Positions 7,109 to 16,291 are shown, counted from the stretch's first letter. The stretch is DNA of 64,000 bases from Burkholderia sp. Ax-1724 (GCF_011752995.1 NZ_VWWL01000006.1:186001-250000), one strand, 5' to 3'. Notes: generated by a model from the letters alone, not told the origin. Numbers and translations are program-made.

Positions 7109-7130
7109 ACCGGTATAAATATCGATACCG
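7101..7130. promoter_or_regulatory. palindromes in the Lrp / dioxygenase intergenic region, candidate Lrp-type operator
   Basis: CGGTAT (7111-7116) and ATACCG (7125-7130) form an inverted repeat around an AT-rich core, and CCGGTcaaACCGG (7101-7113) overlaps its left arm. They cover the -35 box of the regulator and lie just before the divergent cupin gene, the place expected for an autoregulatory Lrp site. Confidence 0.4.
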
Positions 7131-7151
7131 AAAATAGCCGACAAGCAGTGC

Positions 7152-7838
7152 ATGCGCTGCATCACGACCATGAGCGACGACCTCCGCGCCCGCGCTTTCG
7201 AGCGCCTTTCCGAACCCCCGGCGCCACTGCCGGCATCGACCCGGCCCTACGCCGCCGGGCAATCCGCCGCCGCGTCGAACCCGCGGCAGCGCACGCCGCT
7301 CGAACGGCTCCGCGATACGCTCGACGCCATGTTCGAGGCCTGCGCGACTTTCCGCGAGCCGTCGCATTCGAGCTTCTTCGCGCGCAACATGCGCCTCGCG
7401 CTCGCCGAGGCGGCCGCCGATCCGGCCTTGCTCACGGCGGCGCAACGCGAGGGCTCGCCCGAGAGCTACCGGCGTCATCTGCTCGCCGCCGATCCGCGCG
7501 AACGCTATGCGATTGCCGCGCTGGTCTGGCAGCCGGGCCAGGCGAGTCCCGTCCATGCGCATCACACGTGGTGCGGTTACGCGGTGCTCGACGGCACGCT
7601 CAGCGAAACGATTTTCGAATGGGATGGCGCACGGCACTGCGCCAGCGCGACGCGCATGCAGGCACGCCCAAGCGGCGCGGTGTCGTTCGTGCGCAGCGGA
7701 CGCGGCGCGATTCATCGGCTCGGCAATCGCAGCGAGGCACCCGCTATTTCGCTGCATATTTACGGCGTGGCCGGCACGCAGCTCGGCACGCACGTGAACG
7801 ACGTCGTGCGCGTCGCCGATGCGGCGGCGCTGGTCTAG
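7152..7838 (+). CDS. cysteine dioxygenase-like cupin enzyme
   Basis: A 228-residue protein of cysteine dioxygenase type I fold. It shows VHAHHTWCGYAVLDGTLSET (the HxH iron ligands and cupin motif 1, with the C-G-Y region) and the later IHRLGN (third His ligand). Such enzymes oxidise cysteine to cysteine sulfinate, or act on related thiols such as 3-mercaptopropionate. Met at 7170 (MSDDLRARAF) is an equally likely start; neither has a clear Shine-Dalgarno. The divergent Lrp-type regulator probably controls it. The exact thiol substrate cannot be told from sequence. Confidence 0.75.
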   Translation: MRCITTMSDDLRARAFERLSEPPAPLPASTRPYAAGQSAAASNPRQRTPLERLRDTLDAMFEACATFREPSHSSFFARNMRLALAEAAADPALLTAAQREGSPESYRRHLLAADPRERYAIAALVWQPGQASPVHAHHTWCGYAVLDGTLSETIFEWDGARHCASATRMQARPSGAVSFVRSGRGAIHRLGNRSEAPAISLHIYGVAGTQLGTHVNDVVRVADAAALV

Positions 7839-7903
7839 CCGCCGGTCCAGCGGGCAAACCAGCAAGGCAGCCAGCCGTCACGAGAAAAGTCTTCGCAACG
7901 CTC

Positions 7904-7927
7904 ACCTCATAACCTCATAACCTCATA
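7904..7927. repeat. 8-bp tandem repeat, 3 perfect copies
   Basis: ACCTCATA is repeated three times head to tail in the gap between two convergent genes. The surrounding 175 nt hold no credible gene. Confidence 0.8.
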
Positions 7928-8014
7928 GCAGGTTCACGCCACGGGCAGGCGAGCAAGCATACCTGCCCACATGAGACACACGCCCTCCCTCAAATCCGCC
8001 GAAAGCTCGTACCC

Positions 8015-10615
8015 TCAACGATTCCCGCCCGTATCGCCGGCCGTGGGAATCTGCGGCGGAATCGGCGCGGTCTGTCCGGTCGGCGGCGGCGCGGGTCGCG
8101 GTTCGTGCGATACGTCGCGGGCCGGCGCGAGCGGCGCATGCGCGCGCTCATCGGCCTCATCGGCCCCATCCGCCCCTTCGCGCGCGACAAAGCCCGTCAT
8201 CTCGTCATCGCGCAAAGGCTCGCCCTCGCTATCCTTCGACGACGTATACACGCGCATCTGCGCTACCGGAATCTCGATTCCCGCCTGATCCATCCGGCGC
8301 TTGAGCCGCAGATTGAACGCGCGCGCGACGCTCCATTGCTGCAGCGGCCGCGTCTTGATCTGCCCTTTGACGACCATCCAGTTCGGATCGAAGCGGTCGA
8401 GCCCCCACACCTCGATCGGCCCGAGCATCTCGCGCCGGTAGCGGAAGTCGGCCATCAGCTCGGCACCGACCTCGCGAATCAGTTGCATGATCTCGTCGAC
8501 GTCGGTCGAGAACGACATGCGCACCTCGAACACCGCGTACGCGAAATCGCGCGACAGGTTCTTCACGATCTTGATCTGCGAGAACGGAATCGCGTGGATC
8601 GCGCCCTGCCCGTCGCGCAGCCGCACGGTGCGGATCGACAGATGCTCGACGGTGCCCGCGTGGCCGCCGTCGACGTCGATCCAGTCGCCGACCGACACCG
8701 TGTCCTCGATGATGATGAACAGCCCCGTAATCAGGTCGGTCACGAGCGACTGCGCGCCGAAGCCGATCGCGAGGCCGATCACGCCGGCGCCCGCGAGCAG
8801 CGGCGTCACGTTGATGCCGAGATTGGCGGCCGTCACGATGCCCGCGATCGTCGCGATCGTGACGAGCAGCACGTTGCGCACGAGCGGCAGCATCGTGCGC
8901 GCGCGCATGCTCGGGCTGCGCGCCTTGTTGCGCAGACTGCCGGGATTGAGCGCCTCGGTGATCGCCGTATCGACGAGAATCCACAGCAGCCATGCGATGA
9001 ACACGGTCGCGACGATCGCCGTCGCCGCATGCGCGATGCCGCGCGCCGCGACGCTGCGCTCGATCACCGCGGCCAGCGACACGCCCCACAGACGCGCCGC
9101 GGATTCGAAGCAGAACAACCAGACGAACAGCGTCGCGAGCGTGCCGGCAAAGCGCAGCAGCCGCGTCAGATACGGCGAGCGGCGCCGCGCGCGCGCACTG
9201 CGCGGACGCGTCATGCGCAGCACGATCGCCGAGAGGAAAAACGCCAGCACGAGCAGGAGCGCCGTGACGATCGAAATCTGCAGCACGTTCTCGCTGGAAC
9301 CCGTGCCGCCGAGCGTGGCGACGATCGACGCGCTCGCGAGCACGAGCACCGGCACGTGCCAGAGCGCGGCGAGCACCTCGAAGGCGTCGGTCGCGGCCTT
9401 GTGATCGTTGCGCTGCTCATAGGGCCGGTTGCGGATCAGATGCGCGACGGGCCGCCGGAACGCGAGCGCGAAATAGCCGGTCAGCACGGCGGCCGTCATG
9501 TTGGCGGCGGTGGAAATCAGCGCGGCGAGGTTCGTGCCGAGCTGATGGGCGACGTCGTAATTGACGGCCGCGTCGCCGAGCGCGCCGCAAATACCGATCG
9601 CGAACAGTACGTGCCGCGCCTGCTCGATCAGCAGGCGCACCGCGACGCGCCGGTGCCCCGAGCCGAACAGCGAAAACATGATCAGACAGATCGCCGAAAA
9701 CACCGCGCCCGTGACGATCGCATAGGCGACCACCATGCCGAGCGTGCGGCCGAGCGCATCGGGCATCGCGCGTACGAACAGGAGCGCCGCGAGGAACGCG
9801 ATGATCCACGGACCGACGCGGCGCAGCGCGAAGATCAGCAATTCGCGGGTGGTCGGATTCGGCCGTAGTCGAACGTCGATGCGAAAGCGCCGCCGGAACC
9901 GGTGTTGCAGATAGATCAGCAGTCCGGCGCACGCGCCCCAGCCGGCCAGCATCCCGAGCATCGACAGCAGGATATGGCCGAGGCTCTCGCGCCCCTGGCC
10001 CGAGACGATCGTGTAGAGCTCGTTGGCCGCCGCGTTGATGCGTCCGCTCCAGTAACGCGCGGGCGTGCGCCCCTGGCGCACGTCGGATTCGAACGACGCG
10101 ATGCCCGAAGCGATCGCGCCGAGCAGACCCGGACTCGGCTGCGCGGTCGCGGCGGGGCCGGCGGTTTGCGCGACGCTGCGCGAGGCGTCGCGCAGACTCT
10201 TCAACTGGGCGACCAGCGCGGCACGCTGACGGTCGTTGTCGAGCGTCGCGATCACGCTGTCGAGCGAGCGCGCGAGTTCCGCCTGGCTGGCCGGCGACGG
10301 CGCCGAAGCCGCGTCGGCAGCCGAGGCGCCCGACGCCGCGGACGCGGGCGCCGCCGGTGCCACCGTCGCGCTGTTGATGAGGCTCTGCAAGGCCGGGATC
10401 ACCGGCGTGCCGCCGCCGGCAGCGGCGGCAACGGCAGCCGGGCCCGCCGCTTCGGCCTTGAGCGGCATCACGCCGAGGCACAGGATTAGCGCGGCGCAAA
10501 ACAGCGCGGCCATCCATGCGCCGAGCGATGCCGCCGCTCGCGCTCGTGCAAGCGGGCGGCCCGGCGGCTCGCCGGCAATCGGGTCGGTGGAAAAAGGAAT
10601 GACGGCGTGTGTCAT
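8015..10615 (-). CDS. MscS-family mechanosensitive channel, large membrane protein
   Basis: About 866 residues from Met 10615 (MTHAVIPFSTDPIAG). It has an N-terminal hydrophobic signal or anchor, an Ala-rich periplasmic stretch and about ten transmembrane segments. The C-terminal MscS core has the pore helix GVIGLAIGFGAQSLVTDLIT, then the beta domain (DTVSVGDWIDVDGGHAGTVE, IHAIPFSQIKIVKNLSRDFA) and the 3-7 region. The tail carries an Asp/Ala and Pro-rich extension. The protein releases osmolytes on membrane tension. The open frame extends 54 codons upstream, but that part does not look protein-like. It is convergent with the cupin gene. The precise subfamily (MscK or YbiO type) is uncertain. 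Confidence 0.85.
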   Translation of the reverse strand: MTHAVIPFSTDPIAGEPPGRPLARARAAASLGAWMAALFCAALILCLGVMPLKAEAAGPAAVAAAAGGGTPVIPALQSLINSATVAPAAPASAASGASAADAASAPSPASQAELARSLDSVIATLDNDRQRAALVAQLKSLRDASRSVAQTAGPAATAQPSPGLLGAIASGIASFESDVRQGRTPARYWSGRINAAANELYTIVSGQGRESLGHILLSMLGMLAGWGACAGLLIYLQHRFRRRFRIDVRLRPNPTTRELLIFALRRVGPWIIAFLAALLFVRAMPDALGRTLGMVVAYAIVTGAVFSAICLIMFSLFGSGHRRVAVRLLIEQARHVLFAIGICGALGDAAVNYDVAHQLGTNLAALISTAANMTAAVLTGYFALAFRRPVAHLIRNRPYEQRNDHKAATDAFEVLAALWHVPVLVLASASIVATLGGTGSSENVLQISIVTALLLVLAFFLSAIVLRMTRPRSARARRRSPYLTRLLRFAGTLATLFVWLFCFESAARLWGVSLAAVIERSVAARGIAHAATAIVATVFIAWLLWILVDTAITEALNPGSLRNKARSPSMRARTMLPLVRNVLLVTIATIAGIVTAANLGINVTPLLAGAGVIGLAIGFGAQSLVTDLITGLFIIIEDTVSVGDWIDVDGGHAGTVEHLSIRTVRLRDGQGAIHAIPFSQIKIVKNLSRDFAYAVFEVRMSFSTDVDEIMQLIREVGAELMADFRYRREMLGPIEVWGLDRFDPNWMVVKGQIKTRPLQQWSVARAFNLRLKRRMDQAGIEIPVAQMRVYTSSKDSEGEPLRDDEMTGFVAREGADGADEADERAHAPLAPARDVSHEPRPAPPPTGQTAPIPPQIPTAGDTGGNR

Positions 10616-10785
10616 CGGTGGGCCGCCACTAAACGGCGCAGCCTCGAACTCACGCCGCAAGGGACATGACTGCATGGCAATCCGCAAAAAAACGGCAGAT
10701 GCCAGTGTAGCCGCAGTTCCGGCCCACGCGCCCGCGCATGCGTAACTGAATGTTAGGGCGCTTGCACGGGCGGCCACCCAGGGCC

Positions 10786-11433
10786 TCAGTAAGCGGCCGT
10801 CGCGAGTTGGCGGATGAAACGGCCCTGCTCCAGTTCGTCGACGAACGCGATGGCGTAGTCTTCGGCGGAAATGCGGCTATTGCCTTCGGTGTCGGCGATC
10901 AGCGTTTTCGCGCCCGTGCGGAACTTGCCCGTGCGCTCGCCCGGCGCGATCAGCGCGGCTGGGGCGAAGCACGTCCAGTCGAGATCGCTCACGCCGCGGT
11001 AGTAGTCGAATGCGTCGCGATGCGCAAGCGCAATGCCCTTGTAGGCGTCCGGGAAACCGGCGGTGTCGACCAGTTGCTTGCCCGGCGCGACTTCGAGCGA
11101 ACCCGCGCCGCCCACCACCACGAGGCGCTTGATCCCCGCCGCGCGCACGCCCTCGACAAGCGCATGGGCCGCCTTCGACAGCACCGCGAGATCGCCTTGC
11201 GGCGGCGCATACGCGCTCGCGACGACGTCGTGATCGCGCACCGCCGCGCCGACGCTCGCGGCGTCGAGCAGATCGGCCTTCGCCGCGCGCAGATTCGCGA
11301 CGCGATCCGGCACACGTGCCGGATCGCGCGCGAGCGCCGTCACCTGATGCCCGCGCCGCGTGGCTTCCACGGCGATCCGCGAACCGATCATGCCGGTCGC
11401 GCCGAACAATGCGATCTTTAGTTGCTTGCTCAT
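10786..11433 (-). CDS. NAD(P)-binding oxidoreductase (atypical SDR), target of the Rrf2 regulator
   Basis: 215 residues from MSKQLKIALFGATGMIGSRI, which carries the Rossmann GATGxxG motif, followed by ALARDPARV, then DVVASAYAPPQGD and RLVVVGGAGSLEV. This is the NAD(P)H-binding NmrA/YwnB-like group of atypical short-chain dehydrogenases. AGGAG lies 8 nt before ATG 11433. It follows the Rrf2-type regulator on the same strand, and the palindrome at 11455-11479 sits at its promoter. The same regulator-oxidoreductase pairing is known from ywnA/ywnB of Bacillus. The substrate is unknown. Confidence 0.85.
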   Translation of the reverse strand: MSKQLKIALFGATGMIGSRIAVEATRRGHQVTALARDPARVPDRVANLRAAKADLLDAASVGAAVRDHDVVASAYAPPQGDLAVLSKAAHALVEGVRAAGIKRLVVVGGAGSLEVAPGKQLVDTAGFPDAYKGIALAHRDAFDYYRGVSDLDWTCFAPAALIAPGERTGKFRTGAKTLIADTEGNSRISAEDYAIAFVDELEQGRFIRQLATAAY

Positions 11434-11454
11434 GTTGTTGACTCCTGATCCGTT

Positions 11455-11479
11455 ATATGTAACTACTATAGTTACATAT
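11455..11479. promoter_or_regulatory. perfect 11-bp inverted repeat, probable Rrf2 operator of the oxidoreductase gene
   Basis: ATATGTAACTA (11455-11465) and TAGTTACATAT (11469-11479) flank a 3-nt centre, 22 nt upstream of the oxidoreductase ATG. The core TGTAACTACTATAGTTACA closely matches a second site beside the Rrf2 gene at 12123-12141. Confidence 0.75.
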
Positions 11480-11485
11480 TGAGTG

Positions 11486-11509
11486 AAAAAAAGCGGGGTG
11501 CTCACCCCG
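11486..11509 (-). terminator. rho-independent terminator between the Rrf2 gene and the oxidoreductase
   Basis: On the minus strand a CGGGGT/ACCCCG stem with a 4-nt loop is followed by seven T (plus-strand A 11486-11492). It would end the Rrf2 transcript, leaving the oxidoreductase with its own promoter at the palindrome. Confidence 0.75.
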
Positions 11510-11640
11510 TTCCACCTCATTCGACTTCGTTCGTCTTTTCAGGCGTGCGTGCGTCACGTGTGCCGCAACACCCCTACACGCGTGCTGCGATGCTGCTTTT
11601 ACCGCTGTCATGGCATGGCTTCGCCGGCCATGCCGCAACG

Positions 11641-12120
11641 TCATCCCCCCGCGCGCCGCTTGCGCGCCCGCTGCTTTTCCGTGCGCACGACGTCGGCGGT
11701 CGCGTCGGCGAGCGTGCGGCCGGCAAGCGCGCTCTCCATGGCCTGCTGCGCTTCGTCGACGATACCGTGCAGCACGCCCTGAATATTGCGCCCCACCATG
11801 CACGCCGGGTTCGGCGCCTCGCGATGCAGCGAAAATAGCGGCGCCTCTTCGACCGCGCGATACACGTCGAGCAGCGTGATCTGCCCGGGTGCCCGCGCGA
11901 GCAAGGCGCCGCCGCCCGCGCCCAGCTGCGAGGTGGTGAGCCCCGCTTCCGCGAGCATGCTCAGAAGCCGGCGAATCAGCGCGGGATTCGTATTGACGCT
12001 GCCCGCGATCATGTCCGAGGACAGCGGCACGCCCCCCTGCAACGACAACAGCGCAAGCACGTGCACAGCAAACGCAAACCGGCTACTCGTGTTCACAGCG
12101 AACCTGCCTCGCGGCGACAA
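11641..12120 (-). CDS. Rrf2-family transcriptional regulator, YwnA-like (no Fe-S cysteines)
   Basis: 159 residues: a winged helix (SSRFAFAVHVLALLSLQGGV, NTNPALIRRLLSMLAEAGL), the wing LGAGGGALLARAPGQITLLD, a dimerisation helix, and NPACMVGRNIQGVL. The three clustered Cys that hold an iron-sulfur cluster in IscR/NsrR are absent (one Cys only), so a YwnA-type or redox-thiol sensor is more likely. A palindrome matching that before the oxidoreductase gene lies immediately upstream of this start (12122-12142). Autoregulation plus control of the oxidoreductase is therefore a well-supported inference. Confidence 0.85.
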   Translation of the reverse strand: MSPRGRFAVNTSSRFAFAVHVLALLSLQGGVPLSSDMIAGSVNTNPALIRRLLSMLAEAGLTTSQLGAGGGALLARAPGQITLLDVYRAVEEAPLFSLHREAPNPACMVGRNIQGVLHGIVDEAQQAMESALAGRTLADATADVVRTEKQRARKRRAGG

Positions 12121-12121
12121 T

Positions 12122-12142
12122 GTGTAACCATGATAATTACAC
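12122..12142. promoter_or_regulatory. inverted repeat at the Rrf2 gene start, probable autoregulatory operator
   Basis: GTGTAA (12122-12127) and TTACAC (12137-12142) frame the core TGTAACCATGATAATTACA, whose ends match the operator at 11455-11479 (13 of 19 positions identical, both half-sites intact). It abuts the ATG at 12120. Confidence 0.65.
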
Positions 12143-12193
12143 TTATCGCCTTCGTCAAACGAGGCGAGCCGATGCGGGCGACCCGCACGCGGC

Positions 12194-12679
12194 TCATTTA
12201 TCCATCTGCTTCTGCGCGTCGGACGACTCGCCCGATGCCGCCGACGCAGCGGACGCCGCCGCGTTCTGCGCCGACCACGCCTGCAGCTTGCGCCCCGCCG
12301 CCTCGAGTCCCTGCCCCGTTAGCGACGCGGCCTTGCCCAACTGCGCGTTGGCCGCGCTCGCCGCGTTCTGCAGATTGGCCTGCGCGCTCGACGCCAGCGA
12401 TGCGGGGTCGATCCTGAGCGACGGCGCGGATGCGGCATCGAGCGTCTGCTGCGCGGCGGCCTTGCTCGCATCGACCTGCTGACCGACATAGCTCGCCGCC
12501 TGATCAAGCTTCTGGCCGGCGGCCTGAGCCGCGTCGTCGAGCTTGCTCGTCACCTGGCCGGCCGACGCGTCGTTCTTCTGGCACGCGGCCAGGCCACCGA
12601 AGATCAGGACCACGAACGCCGCGCGGCGCAACAGCGAAGAAAACCGCGAAGAAGAAAGAGAGGAAATCATAGGTGCCAT
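12194..12679 (-). CDS. Ala-rich lipoprotein
   Basis: From Met 12679 the protein starts MAPMISSLSSSRFSSLLRRA, with a signal peptide and lipobox GGLAAC-Q at about residue 33, then some 128 residues almost entirely helical and rich in Ala, Gln and Ser (for example KLDDAAQAAGQKLDQAASYV). This looks like a periplasmic coiled or apolipoprotein-like repeat in which 11-residue amphipathic units are recognisable. The start could also be Met 12670. It is divergent from the DJ-1 gene. It is a hypothetical lipoprotein of a type common in Burkholderiaceae. Confidence 0.7.
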   Translation of the reverse strand: MAPMISSLSSSRFSSLLRRAAFVVLIFGGLAACQKNDASAGQVTSKLDDAAQAAGQKLDQAASYVGQQVDASKAAAQQTLDAASAPSLRIDPASLASSAQANLQNAASAANAQLGKAASLTGQGLEAAGRKLQAWSAQNAAASAASAASGESSDAQKQMDK

Positions 12680-12926
12680 GAACCGCCGCGAGGCGGCCCG
12701 TGCTTGCGAAGACGCGCCCATGATACCGCCTTGCCCCGCGCGCTCCGTTTTTACGCGCCATGCGCAACACCTGGCGCACGGCGCACGGCCCGAGGATCGT
12801 CGCGGTTCTGTCAACGATGATGGAGTAGACTGCCGGAGCATTGAGCAGCATCTGTCAGCATCTCCTCGCGCCGATACACGCGAGTGAACCCGGCGCGGTA
12901 TTCCGTTGATCAACCGGAGGCATACG

Positions 12927-13508
12927 ATGGCGGCAAAGAAGATCCTGTTCCTGACCGGCGATTTCGCCGAGGATTACGAAACGATGGTGCCGTTTCAGGC
13001 GCTGCAGGCAGTCGGCCATATCGTCGACGCGGTCTGCCCGAACAAGAAGGCGGGCGATCGCGTGAAAACCGCGATCCACGATTTCGAAGGCGACCAGACC
13101 TATACCGAGAAGCCGGGCCACCAGTTCACGCTGAACGCCTCGTTCGACGACACCGATCCGCACCAGTACGACGCGCTCGCGATCGCCGGCGGCCGCGCGC
13201 CCGAGTATCTGCGGCTCAATCCGAAGGTGATCGACGTCGTGCGGCAATTCGCCGAGGCGGGCAAGCCGATCGCCGCGATCTGCCACGCCGCGCAGCTGCT
13301 CGCGGCCGCCGACGTGATCCGCGGCAAGCGCATTTCCGCCTACCCGGCCTGCGCGCCCGAAGTGAAGCTGGCGGGCGGCGAATACGCCGACATTCCCGTC
13401 GACGCGGCGATCACCGATGCCAACTTCGTCACCGCGCCCGCATGGCCCGCGCATCCCGAGTGGCTGCGTCAATTCCTCGTGCTGCTCGGCACGCGTATCG
13501 AGCATTGA
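12927..13508 (+). CDS. DJ-1/PfpI-family protein (YhbO-type)
   Basis: 193 residues from [20 protein letters not shown], which carries the family glutamate in EDYE, then [16 protein letters not shown] and the nucleophile elbow [20 protein letters not shown] with the reactive Cys. Members include stress-protective glyoxalases/deglycases and PfpI-like hydrolases. GGAGG lies 6 nt before ATG 12927, which fixes the start. It is a single gene divergent from the lipoprotein. The nucleophile elbow reads CHAAQ rather than the commoner CHGPQ. The biochemical activity cannot be decided from sequence. Confidence 0.9.
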   Translation: MAAKKILFLTGDFAEDYETMVPFQALQAVGHIVDAVCPNKKAGDRVKTAIHDFEGDQTYTEKPGHQFTLNASFDDTDPHQYDALAIAGGRAPEYLRLNPKVIDVVRQFAEAGKPIAAICHAAQLLAAADVIRGKRISAYPACAPEVKLAGGEYADIPVDAAITDANFVTAPAWPAHPEWLRQFLVLLGTRIEH

Positions 13509-13677
13509 GGTATCGCGTTCGACCGCTGGCGCGCCTGCGCGCCAGCACATGCGGCAAGCGCGGACGCAACGCCGCGCTCGCCGCCAGATCAAGCGGCCCC
13601 CTCATTTAAGATTTGTCCGATAGTTCTCGAAGCAAAGCTCCCCCATAGTCGCGGCTGCCCTGGGGAGTGCCGCTTCG

Positions 13678-14004
13678 ATGAAACTGACCGACTGGATCGT
13701 CCTGCTTGCCGTCATCCTGATAGCAATCGCTTTTTTCTGCGCGCGCCGGCCCGGCGCCTGGTCGCGCAACACCCGCTCGCGGCAAATAAAGGGCACGCGC
13801 CTGCTGCTACAGGCCGCGTGCTCGCTGTGGGCAGCGAGCCTGATCGTCGCGCAAGGCTTTTTCAGCGTCGATGGCTTCGCCGGCCTGCGGCCCGCGCCGA
13901 TCGAGGCGCTCGCGGGTGGCGCGGTACTACTCGCCTGCGGCTGTTACTGGTCGATACGCGGCACGAGGCTGCTCAAACCGCGGCGCATCTTCGCGGGCTG
14001 CTGA
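13678..14004 (+). CDS. 108-aa membrane protein of unknown function
   Basis: MKLTDWIVLLAVILIAIAFF is an N-terminal transmembrane helix. Two further hydrophobic segments (LLLQAACSLWAASLIVAQGF and ALAGGAVLLACGCYW) make three helices, with basic loops between them. GGGGAG lies about 12 nt before ATG. It is convergent with the histidine kinase gene. The topology is convincing, but the family is unknown. Confidence 0.6.
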   Translation: MKLTDWIVLLAVILIAIAFFCARRPGAWSRNTRSRQIKGTRLLLQAACSLWAASLIVAQGFFSVDGFAGLRPAPIEALAGGAVLLACGCYWSIRGTRLLKPRRIFAGC

Positions 14005-14130
14005 ACGGGCACTGGGTGGACGATCGGACGAGCACCGCGCGGGCCGCAGGGCCGCCGGCAGCCTCGCGCCGCGTTCCTGACGCTCTTCTCCTGCCGCTCT
14101 CCCGCCTCTCCCTCACGCCGCTCTCGCGCC

Positions 14131-15897
14131 CTACCGGGTCCCGATCCCCCGCTGCACATCGATCGCGGACGCAGGCGCGGACAGCCTCGCATCGCCGCCA
14201 CCGTCGCCGGCCTTCGCCCACTCGCGCGTCTCCCTCTGCGCGAGACTGCCCGGCGAATCGCGGCTCGCGAGAATCCCGGCCGCATCGGCAAGCACCCGCG
14301 CACCGGCTGCCCCAGCCCCCGCTTCGGGCAGCGACAGATAAAACGTCGTCCCGGTTCCTTCCTTCGACTCCGCCCATACGCGGCCGCCGTGCCGCTCGAC
14401 CATGCGCCGCACGAGCGCGAGGCCGATGCCCTCGCCGGCCGTCGCGTTGCCGTGCAGACGCTGGAACGCGTTGAACAGACGCGGCAGCGCGACCGCCGGA
14501 ATCCCGAGGCCGTTGTCGCGCACGTAGAAGATACGCAGCGACTGCACGCCGGGCGGCGCCGGCGTCGTGCCGATTTCGATGCGGCCTTCGCGCGCCGGCG
14601 CCAGATAGTTGACCGCATTGCCGACGAGGTTCGCGAAAATCTGTTCGAGCGCGGTCGGATCGCCCCACACCGCCGGCAATTCGCCGAGCGTCACGCGCGC
14701 GCGCCGCGCGCGGATCGAGCCCTGCATCGCATCGACGACGCGCTGCACGATGTCGCGCACGTCGACCTTCTGGCGCCGGTATTCGACGCGGCCGACGCGC
14801 GAGAGCCGCAGCAGCGCGTCGATGATGTGCGACGAGCGCAGCACGGCCGTCTGCAGATAATGCAGCGCCTCGCCGACGTCCTCGTCGATCACGCGCTCGA
14901 TGCGTTGCCGCGCGCCGGCCGTGAGCGTCGATTCGCGCACCGCCGCGCGCAGTTCGTCGCAGGCGCGGATCAGTTCCTTCGAAAAGCCCTGCAGGTTCAC
15001 GAGCGGCGCGCGCAGATCGTGCGACACGCTGTAGATGAACATCTCGTTTTCCTGGGTCTGCTGCCGCAGCGTCTCGTTGATGCGCGCGAGTTCGGCCGCG
15101 CGGCGCTCGAGGTCCGCATGAAAGCGCGCCTCGATGCGCTCGGCTTCGAGCAGACGGCGGCTCGTCTCGTGCAAGGTCAGGTCGAGCCGCGCGATCTCGT
15201 CGCGGCCTGCGCCGATCGGCGCAAGCGGCTCGTTGCTGGCGAGGCGCCCGGCGTTGTCGGAAAGCTGCGCAAGCCGGCCGCGCACGCCGCGCGTGAACAG
15301 CCACACGGCCATCGCGACGAACAGCAGCGAGCCGAACGCGGCCGCGACGATCAGCGATTGCTGACGGTCGCGCGCGGCGTCGGCGGCATTCGAGCGCAGC
15401 ATGTCGAGGCGCCGCTCCTCGGCCTGGAACGCGGTCACCTGCAGACGAAAATGGTCGAGCACGTCGGCCTGGGCGAGATCGTGGAAGCGCGCGAGAATGT
15501 CGGCGCGGCGCCCCGCGTGCATCAGGTCCTCGATCCGGTCCGACCATTGGCGATACGCCTGCACCGCCTGGCGCACCTCGACCACGCGCTCGACCTGCGC
15601 CGGATTGTCGGCGACCAGCTCGGCCAGTTGATCGATGCGCCGGTCCACGTCGACCCATACCGCGACCGGCGTCGTGAAGCGGACGTCGTTGGCAAGCACG
15701 GCGCCGCGCAGCGCGACCGATTCCGACAGCACCGGGTCGAGAATCGCGGTGCTCTGGCGCAGCACTTCCTCGCTGTGCATTGCCCAGCGCTCGGCTCGCG
15801 CCGTATCGGCCTGCGCCTTCACGAGTCCGGAGAGCAGCGCCAGTTCGAGAACGGCGGGAATCGCGATCAGCAACAGGCCTTTAGTGGTCAGTCTCAT
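14131..15897 (-). CDS. CHASE3-type sensor histidine kinase
   Basis: 588 residues from MRLTTKGLLLIAIPAVLELA. A TM helix lies at 8-27, a periplasmic four-helix CHASE3 sensor at about 30-180, a second TM at 183-203, and a HAMP-like linker at 203-255. A coiled coil to 285 leads to the HisKA box IYSVSHDLRAPLVNLQGFSK with the phospho-acceptor His at 293. The HATPase domain has NLVGNAVNYLAPAREG (N box), RDNGLGIPAVALPRLFNAFQ (G1) and GEGIGLALVRRMVERHGG (G2). The tail after residue 545 is Ala-rich. No response-regulator gene is adjacent, so it is an orphan kinase in this window. The ligand is unknown. Confidence 0.9.
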   Translation of the reverse strand: MRLTTKGLLLIAIPAVLELALLSGLVKAQADTARAERWAMHSEEVLRQSTAILDPVLSESVALRGAVLANDVRFTTPVAVWVDVDRRIDQLAELVADNPAQVERVVEVRQAVQAYRQWSDRIEDLMHAGRRADILARFHDLAQADVLDHFRLQVTAFQAEERRLDMLRSNAADAARDRQQSLIVAAAFGSLLFVAMAVWLFTRGVRGRLAQLSDNAGRLASNEPLAPIGAGRDEIARLDLTLHETSRRLLEAERIEARFHADLERRAAELARINETLRQQTQENEMFIYSVSHDLRAPLVNLQGFSKELIRACDELRAAVRESTLTAGARQRIERVIDEDVGEALHYLQTAVLRSSHIIDALLRLSRVGRVEYRRQKVDVRDIVQRVVDAMQGSIRARRARVTLGELPAVWGDPTALEQIFANLVGNAVNYLAPAREGRIEIGTTPAPPGVQSLRIFYVRDNGLGIPAVALPRLFNAFQRLHGNATAGEGIGLALVRRMVERHGGRVWAESKEGTGTTFYLSLPEAGAGAAGARVLADAAGILASRDSPGSLAQRETREWAKAGDGGGDARLSAPASAIDVQRGIGTR

Positions 15898-16165
15898 GCG
15901 TACGCATTGGTGGGAATGGCCGGCGGATCGTGCACGGAATCGGCACATTATGTCGGCGTTTGCGCGGGAAGACAAAGCGGGCCGCAGGCCGGGCCGCACG
16001 GGAAGCCGGCGCGAACGCGACGCGAGACACGCCGCCCGGCTGTCGGGCGCCGTATGCGCCGCATACACCGCAGGCGCCTCATGCGTCAGGAATCCAGATA
16101 AAACTGTAATAGAAATCGAAGATTATGCCCCCGGCTGGATCATTCCCGCCGCCATCCGGCGCGCA

Positions 16166-16182
16166 TGCACTTTTTTTGTGCC
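16166..16182. promoter_or_regulatory. NtrC-like enhancer site upstream of amtB
   Basis: TGCACTTTTTTTGTGCC matches the NtrC pattern TGCACC-N4-TGGTGC at 10 of 12 defined positions. It lies about 125 bp upstream of the sigma-54 promoter at 16292-16307, a normal enhancer distance. Confidence 0.5.
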
Positions 16183-16291
16183 TGTTGTCGCTATTCAGGT
16201 GCAAAGTCCAGCCCACGCGGCACGGTGCGAAATCGTGTGCAAGTCCATCCCGGTGCCTGCTTGCACCGCACCGGCGCCGCCGGCACAACTT

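Noticed and set aside
14389..16101. A 570-codon plus-strand frame opposite the histidine kinase
   Set aside because: Antisense shadow with Arg/Ala/His bias and no domains; the minus strand has all kinase motifs.
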